This document shows, in pieces, positions 14,351 to 19,030 of a stretch of 19,030 bases of DNA; positions within the stretch are counted from its first letter, which is position 1, and each line of letters starts with the position of its first letter. The notes under the pieces were generated by a model. It saw only the letters and a program-made list of their open reading frames with translations. It searched no databases and was not told the origin of the DNA. Location: positions 1-19,030 of the forward strand of contig CALDOU010000086.1 in assembly GCA_937912175.1 (NCBI GenBank), given 5' to 3'. The position numbers and the translations under genes are program-made. Origin of the DNA: an uncultured Clostridia bacterium (GTDB taxonomy: Bacteria > Bacillota > Clostridia > Oscillospirales > Acutalibacteraceae).

Positions 14351-15244
14351 TTAAAATAAAGGAGTTTTGCTCCAAATTGCAGTAGCTCCCGCAGGCATTA
14401 TTGCACACAAACCGTCTTTTTTTGAATTTTCTACCGGGAGTCCTATTTCATCAGCGTAAACAAATCCTCCACGTTTTTCCTTTATTATTGTGGTTAGCAA
14501 ATATTTCATAACGGAAGGTGAAAGGCCAGTTGAATAAGAGTTTATTACGAAAAATTCCGCATTGTCCGAAAGCGTGGATTCACATAATTTTATAAAATCA
14601 AATAAATTTTCTTCTATTTTCCAAATTTCACCCTTTGGACCTCTTCCGTAAGAAGGCGGGTCCATAATTATTCCGTCATATTTGTTTTGTCTTTTTATTT
14701 CTCTTGTTACAAATTTTTCGCAATCATCTACAATCCAACGTATCGGAGCAGAATCCAATTGGGATAATTTTGCATTTTCTCGAGCCCAAGCAACCATTCC
14801 TTTTGAAGCGTCAACATGGCATACTTTAGCTCCGGCTTTAGCACACGCCAAAGTGGCTCCACCGGTATATGCAAATAAATTTAAAATATTCAGCCGGCGA
14901 TTTTTCGAAGAAATAATTTTTTGAAACAAATCCCAATTTACCGCTTGTTCGGGGAAAACTCCCGTGTGCTTAAAATTCATTAATTTTATTCCGAATTTTA
15001 ATTCACCGTAAGATATGTTCCAAGATTCTTTCAGATTTTTATTCAGTATATTCCAATGCCCTCCGCCGGTATTGGAGCGTTTGTAAACAGCATCACTTTG
15101 TTTCCATTTGATGTTTGTTTTTTCTGTTTTCCATATAACTTGTGGGTCCGGGCGAATTAATGTTACACCGTTCCAATTTTCCAAGCGTTCACCGTTTGAT
15201 GCATCTATAAGTTTATAGTCATTCCATTTAGAAGTGTATCTCAT
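14351..15244 (-). CDS. Class I SAM-dependent methyltransferase, RlmI/COG1092-like
   Basis: 297 residues from the ATG at 15244. A TTG three codons upstream (15253) is possible, but neither has a good ribosome-binding site, and MRYTSKWNDYKLIDA is the more natural start. SAM-binding motif I NILNLFAYTGGATLACAKAG is at about 120-139, the acidic motif VDAS follows, and the DPPSYGRGPKGE motif is at about 195-206. The family (PF10672 type, relatives of 23S rRNA m5C methyltransferase RlmI) acts on RNA. This short form lacks an N-terminal PUA domain, so the substrate is unclear. It sits 51 bp after glmM and ends 15 bp before ecfA1. Confidence 0.85.
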   Translation of the reverse strand: MRYTSKWNDYKLIDASNGERLENWNGVTLIRPDPQVIWKTEKTNIKWKQSDAVYKRSNTGGGHWNILNKNLKESWNISYGELKFGIKLMNFKHTGVFPEQAVNWDLFQKIISSKNRRLNILNLFAYTGGATLACAKAGAKVCHVDASKGMVAWARENAKLSQLDSAPIRWIVDDCEKFVTREIKRQNKYDGIIMDPPSYGRGPKGEIWKIEENLFDFIKLCESTLSDNAEFFVINSYSTGLSPSVMKYLLTTIIKEKRGGFVYADEIGLPVENSKKDGLCAIMPAGATAIWSKTPLF

Positions 15245-15295
15245 TTTAAACAAAAAGTATTATAGTACTACTTTTCCTTTCTTTGTGGATTTGTG

Positions 15296-16642
15296 TTATT
15301 TTAAATTTTCAGATATGAACTTTGCAGCGTTATCTAAAATTTCTTGAATTTGACTTTCATCATTCAGCTCAACCATTATACGTATTTTAGGTTCTGTGCC
15401 TGATTCGCGTACGACAATTCTTCCGTTATTTCCCAATTTACTTTTTATGGTTTCTAAATATTCGGAAATTTTTTGATTTTTATTAAAAAGACCTTTTTGT
15501 TTTGAATTTATATTAACCGTTGTAGATTTCTGTGGGTACTTTTTGATCATATTATTTAGTTCGGAAGCTTTTTTATTGGATTTTGAAAGTACGTTTAGTA
15601 ATTGAATTGCTGTGAGCTGACCATCTCCGGTGGTTGAAAAATCAAGAAATATTACATGCCCGGATTGTTCGCCGCCGATATTATAATTTTCTTTTTGCAT
15701 GCGTTCAAGGACATATCTGTCACCGACTTTGGTTTCGGAAAAATGGATTTCTTTTTTTTCACAGAATTTTTTCAAACCTAAGTTTGACATGATTGTACCA
15801 ACCAAAGTATTGTTTTTTAAAGAATTTTCAGATTTTAAATTTTGTGCGCATATTCCTAAAATTGCATCACCGTCTATGGTGTTTCCGAGTTCGTCAACGC
15901 AAAGGCAACGGTCGGCATCACCGTCAAATGCAATACCGATGTCGCACTTGTTTTCAACCACATACTCGGATAAGGTTTTAAGGTTGGTTGAACCACAGTT
16001 GTCGTTTATATTTATTCCGTTTGGAGCGTCAAAGAGAATATCTGCATTTATATTCAATGATTTAAATAATTTAAAAGCGGTAGCGGACGCCGAACCGTTA
16101 GCACAGTCAACTGCTATTTTTAAATTTGTATTTATATTTTTTGCGGTTTCCGAAATATATTTCACATAATCTTCTATTGCATTTTCGGAACGAGTTATTT
16201 TACCTATATTTTCCCCGATGGGTAAGTTTATTTCCGGGTTTTCCAATATTAGATTTTCGATTTGTTTTTCTACATCATCAGATAGTTTATATCCGTTTTT
16301 GTCGAATAGCTTTATTCCGTTAAATTCAAAAGAATTATGAGAAGCTGAAATCATTATTCCGGCATCGGCATTATATTTTTTTACAAGATAAGCTACTGCG
16401 GGGGTAGGAATAAGCCCCAACGAGACTCCTTCGGCCCCAACTGAACAAATTCCCGACAAAAGTGCGGATTCCAACATGTCCGAAGAAATCCTTGAATCTT
16501 TTCCGATAAGTATTTTCGGTTTATGGCCGCATTGTCCCGTAAGAACCTTTGCGGCGGCTTTGCCTATTTTTATGGCCAATTCGCAAGTTAATTCTTTATT
16601 GGCGACTCCTCTTACGCCGTCTGTACCAAAAAAGTTGCCCAT
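15296..16642 (-). CDS. glmM: Phosphoglucosamine mutase
   Basis: 448 residues, normal length. Interconverts glucosamine-6-phosphate and glucosamine-1-phosphate in UDP-GlcNAc synthesis for peptidoglycan. The start MGNFFGTDGVRG is characteristic. The active-site phosphoserine loop MISASHNSFEFNGIK has Ser101, the metal loop is DGDADRC, the sugar-binding loop GGEQSGH and the phosphate-binding loop RESGTEPKIRIM. The ATG at 16642 has AAAGGTG about 10 nt upstream. It lies 23 bp after ruvB. Confidence 0.97.
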   Translation of the reverse strand: MGNFFGTDGVRGVANKELTCELAIKIGKAAAKVLTGQCGHKPKILIGKDSRISSDMLESALLSGICSVGAEGVSLGLIPTPAVAYLVKKYNADAGIMISASHNSFEFNGIKLFDKNGYKLSDDVEKQIENLILENPEINLPIGENIGKITRSENAIEDYVKYISETAKNINTNLKIAVDCANGSASATAFKLFKSLNINADILFDAPNGININDNCGSTNLKTLSEYVVENKCDIGIAFDGDADRCLCVDELGNTIDGDAILGICAQNLKSENSLKNNTLVGTIMSNLGLKKFCEKKEIHFSETKVGDRYVLERMQKENYNIGGEQSGHVIFLDFSTTGDGQLTAIQLLNVLSKSNKKASELNNMIKKYPQKSTTVNINSKQKGLFNKNQKISEYLETIKSKLGNNGRIVVRESGTEPKIRIMVELNDESQIQEILDNAAKFISENLK

Positions 16643-16665
16643 TTTATATTTACACCTTTCATATT

Positions 16666-17712
16666 TTAATTAAACGTACATTGTTCTGCATTTTTAAGTT
16701 CATTGTTTTGATGTGGTATTTTGTACCCCAAATGGTTATACGCTGCGCTTGTGACACATCTTCCGCGTGGAGTGCGGCTTAAAAATCCAATCTGCATTAG
16801 AAAGGGTTCATAAACGTCTTCAATTGTAACGGATTCTTCGCCAATTGCAGCGGATAATGTTTCCAAACCTACGGGGCCACCATTATAATAGTTTATCATT
16901 GTTTCAAGAATTCGTCTATCGTTAGTGTCTAATCCAAGTTCATCTATTCCAAGTTTGGTGAGGGCGTTTTTAGCGATTTTGTAATCTATTTTACCGTTAT
17001 TGGTGACTTGAGCAAAATCCCTTACTCTTTTTAATAACCTGTTTGCTATACGTGGTGTACCGCGTGATCTTGATGCTATTTCCAAAGCGCCTTCTTCGTC
17101 TATTTTTATTTTTAAAATCGATGCACTTCTTTTTATAATTTCGGAAAGCTCTTGCGGAGTATAAATTTCCAATCTTAAAATAACTCCGAATCTGTCACGC
17201 AACGGAGCGGTTAATTGTCCGGCACGAGTTGTGGCTCCGATTAAAGTGAATTTCGGTAAAGAAAGGTGATATGAAGTGGCCATCTGACCTTTGCCTGTTA
17301 CGATGTCTATTGCAAAATCTTCCATTGCCGGATATAGAATTTCTTCAACGTTTCTTGAAAGACGATGTATTTCATCAATAAATAAAACGTCACCTTCCGA
17401 AAGATTGGTTAAAAGTGCGGCCAAATCCCCGGGTTTTTCTATTGCAGGCCCTGAAGTTATTTTAATATTTACTCCCATTTCTTTGGCGATTATCATCGAC
17501 AAAGTCGTTTTACCAAGTCCCGGAGGGCCATAAAGAAGAACGTGGTCTAATGCTTCTTTTCGGATTTTGGAAGCTTCTATAAATATTTTTAAATTTTCTT
17601 TTACTTTTTCCTGACCGATATATTCTTCTAAAGTTTGTGGTCTTAACGGATTGTCGGTATCTTCCGTTAGTTCCGTGGGCGATATAATTCTGTCTTGAAT
17701 TTCATCCGGCAT
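16666..17712 (-). CDS. ruvB: Holliday junction branch migration ATPase RuvB
   Basis: 348 residues. AAA+ hexameric motor that drives branch migration with RuvA. Walker A GPPGLGKTT is at 62-70, Walker B VLFIDEIH at 109-116, sensor 1 GATTRAG at 159-165 and the arginine-finger region PLRDRFG at 170-176. A winged-helix DNA-binding domain fills the C-terminus, including the conserved GFLxRTPRGR. The ATG at 17712 has AAAGGAG about 10 nt upstream. Only 5 bp separates it from ruvA, in line with tight co-expression. Confidence 0.97.
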   Translation of the reverse strand: MPDEIQDRIISPTELTEDTDNPLRPQTLEEYIGQEKVKENLKIFIEASKIRKEALDHVLLYGPPGLGKTTLSMIIAKEMGVNIKITSGPAIEKPGDLAALLTNLSEGDVLFIDEIHRLSRNVEEILYPAMEDFAIDIVTGKGQMATSYHLSLPKFTLIGATTRAGQLTAPLRDRFGVILRLEIYTPQELSEIIKRSASILKIKIDEEGALEIASRSRGTPRIANRLLKRVRDFAQVTNNGKIDYKIAKNALTKLGIDELGLDTNDRRILETMINYYNGGPVGLETLSAAIGEESVTIEDVYEPFLMQIGFLSRTPRGRCVTSAAYNHLGYKIPHQNNELKNAEQCTFN

Positions 17713-17717
17713 ATAAA

Positions 17718-18320
17718 TTACACTCCTTTAGCCATGGCTTTTAATGTTTGCTGAATTAATTGTTCAACCGATAAATTTGAATCTAATTTTGAAAGTACAG
17801 GTAATACTTCTGTACCCGAATAGCCTAAAGTGGATAAAGCTTTTACTGCCTCTGAAATATTTTTTTGACAAGAAGGCAATATTGTGGTGGTCGTGGATTC
17901 TGAACGCAAAACATTTCCGGTTAACTTATCTTTTAATTCCAAAACTATTCTTTGAGCGGTTTTGGAACCTATTCCCGAAACGTTTGTTAAGCTCTTGCTA
18001 TCACCTGCAGACACAAGCATTGAAACCTTTTCGGCGGAAAATTGAGAAAGTATCGACAATGCCGCTTTTGGTCCTACTCCTGATACCGTTGTCAGTAATT
18101 TAAAACAATTGAGTTCGTTGAGGCTTGAAAAGCCGAATAAGTCCACAGCGTCTTGTCGAACGCTCATATAGGTATATGCAACAACTTCTTGCCCGATTTT
18201 ATCATGAAATTGACCTTGAGTATAGGATGATGTTAAACATTTGTATCCCACTCCGGAACATTGAATAACTATATAATTGTTTTCCATTATAAGTAATTTT
18301 CCTTGAAGACTGTATATCAT
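17718..18320 (-). CDS. ruvA: Holliday junction DNA-binding protein RuvA
   Basis: 200 residues. Tetrameric junction-binding protein that recruits RuvB. An OB-fold domain (1-63) ends in the YMSVRQDAVDLFGF segment, where the acidic-pin region has a single Asp (57) instead of a Glu-Asp pair. Two helix-hairpin-helix motifs follow (TTVSGVGPKAALSIL at 77-91 and NVSGIGSKTAQRIVLEL at 113-129), then a flexible linker and a RuvB-binding domain (about 150-200). AAGGAGG precedes the ATG at 18320. It lies between ruvC (16 bp) and ruvB (5 bp). Confidence 0.97.
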   Translation of the reverse strand: MIYSLQGKLLIMENNYIVIQCSGVGYKCLTSSYTQGQFHDKIGQEVVAYTYMSVRQDAVDLFGFSSLNELNCFKLLTTVSGVGPKAALSILSQFSAEKVSMLVSAGDSKSLTNVSGIGSKTAQRIVLELKDKLTGNVLRSESTTTTILPSCQKNISEAVKALSTLGYSGTEVLPVLSKLDSNLSVEQLIQQTLKAMAKGV

Positions 18321-18336
18321 TATTTCCTCCTTGAAT

Positions 18337-18852
18337 TTAAGCTCTGAATTGTTTTTGGCGTATGTATTTTTCTATATTTTGATATCCGATTGAATTAGCG
18401 TGGCAAATTGCAATGGCTAAAGCGTCGGCTGTGTCGTCAGGTTTGGGGATTTCCGTTAATCTTAATAATCGTTGCGTCATCATCATTACTTGTGACTTTA
18501 CGGCTTTACCGTATCCTGTAACCGAAGTTTTTACCTGAAGCGGAGTATATTCATATATTGGTACTTTGTTTTTTTGGAGGCTGAGTAATATCGCTCCTCG
18601 CGCCTGTGCAACATCAATTGCGGTTTTGTGATTGTTTTGAAAGTAAAGCTTTTCAATAGAGCTTACTTCCGGTTTATAGATATTTATTATTTCAGACATT
18701 TTATCATATATTATTTCCAATCTGTCGCAAAAATTATCTTTTGCATTTGTAAATATAGCTCCGTAATTTATGGGAGTAAATTTTCCGTTTTTAAATTCGA
18801 TTATTCCATAACCCACTATTGCATATCCGGGGTCGATTCCGATTATTCTCAT
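18337..18852 (-). CDS. ruvC: Crossover junction endodeoxyribonuclease RuvC
   Basis: 171 residues. Resolves Holliday junctions by paired symmetric cuts. RNase H-like fold with all four catalytic acids visible: Asp7 (GIDPGY), Glu67 (SSIEKLYF), Asp140 and Asp143 (KPDDTADALAIA). The QNNHKTAIDVAQARG segment (72-86) is conserved. The ATG at 18852 is preceded by GAGGTGG. It is first in the ruvC-ruvA-ruvB-glmM run, with a promoter about 20 bp upstream. Confidence 0.97.
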   Translation of the reverse strand: MRIIGIDPGYAIVGYGIIEFKNGKFTPINYGAIFTNAKDNFCDRLEIIYDKMSEIINIYKPEVSSIEKLYFQNNHKTAIDVAQARGAILLSLQKNKVPIYEYTPLQVKTSVTGYGKAVKSQVMMMTQRLLRLTEIPKPDDTADALAIAICHANSIGYQNIEKYIRQKQFRA

Positions 18853-18872
18853 TTTACCACCTCTACCTCTAA

Positions 18873-18902
18873 ATTATATCACGTAGTTATTAAATAAAAC
18901 AA
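18873..18902 (-). promoter_or_regulatory. Promoter of the ruvC operon
   Basis: Minus strand: -35-like TTGTTT (18902-18897), 18-bp spacer, consensus -10 TATAAT (18878-18873), 20 bp before the ruvC ATG. This is the only convincing promoter I found for the ten-gene run to 9643. Confidence 0.6.
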
Positions 18903-18953
18903 TTATGTAAAAACATTTATACTTTTTATGGTTATAGGATTAAAACAAAAGAG

Positions 18954-18981
18954 TTGACAACATATAAAAAAAGGGTATAAT
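18954..18981 (+). promoter_or_regulatory. Strong divergent promoter firing off the right edge
   Basis: Perfect -35 TTGACA (18954-18959) and perfect -10 TATAAT (18976-18981) with a 16-bp spacer. The transcript would run rightward out of the window. Its first bases contain an 8-bp AT-rich inverted repeat (ATAAAAAG at 18996-19003, CTTTTTAT at 19017-19024). The gene it serves is not in view. Confidence 0.75.
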
Positions 18982-19030
18982 TAACCACAATAGATATAAA
19001 AAGTGGCTAATATATCCTTTTTATGTTTTG

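Noticed and set aside
15699..16169. Plus-strand 156-codon frame inside glmM
   Set aside because: Composition is that of an antisense shadow, and glmM motifs cover the same bases on the other strand.

Overview
The window looks like a chromosomal segment of a low-GC Gram-positive bacterium (Bacillota, most likely class Clostridia). The DNA is strongly AT-rich, ribosome-binding sites are strong AAGGAGG/AAAGGTG types, and TTG/GTG starts occur. The SRP RNA-dnaX-ebfC-recR block, the ruvCAB order and the stand-alone EcfA1-EcfA2-EcfT module are all arrangements typical of that phylum. No rRNA, tRNA, CRISPR array or intact mobile element is visible.

Region 1 (1-2914, minus strand) is the accessory part. 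It holds at least four small genes for exported or membrane-anchored proteins that I cannot assign to a named family. They share related N-termini (a short Met-Asn leader, a KKH motif, one hydrophobic segment). Three of them also share a near-identical promoter and early leader, including a 10-bp palindrome placed exactly 7 nt after the -10 box. Two carry in-frame tandem repeats (NSEAE; PEVT/DKGQTP). The other two resemble each other along their length and look like transglutaminase-fold proteins whose catalytic Cys and His positions are replaced. This cluster is the best candidate for something undescribed.

Region 2 (3012-5826, minus strand) is a housekeeping block: a small SRP (4.5S-type) RNA gene followed by dnaX, ebfC and recR, covering protein targeting, replication clamp loading and recombinational repair.

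Region 3 (5828-9632, plus strand) is a two-gene operon, a YhaO/SbcD-like metallophosphoesterase overlapping a YhaN/SbcC-like coiled-coil ATPase. The ATPase has a transmembrane hairpin in the middle of its coiled coil instead of a zinc hook.

Region 4 (9643-18902, minus strand) is a long run of ten close genes that probably forms one operon from a promoter upstream of ruvC: ruvC, ruvA, ruvB (Holliday-junction processing), glmM (cell-wall precursor synthesis), an RlmI-type methyltransferase, ecfA1, ecfA2, ecfT (vitamin/micronutrient ECF energising module), truA (tRNA pseudouridine synthase) and a single-pass membrane protein. ecfA1 has no ATG/GTG/TTG start upstream of its Walker A motif, and ecfT has an equivalent problem. 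In both, a good Shine-Dalgarno lies exactly 8 nt before an AUA or AUU codon. At the right edge a near-perfect plus-strand promoter fires out of the window, divergently from ruvC.
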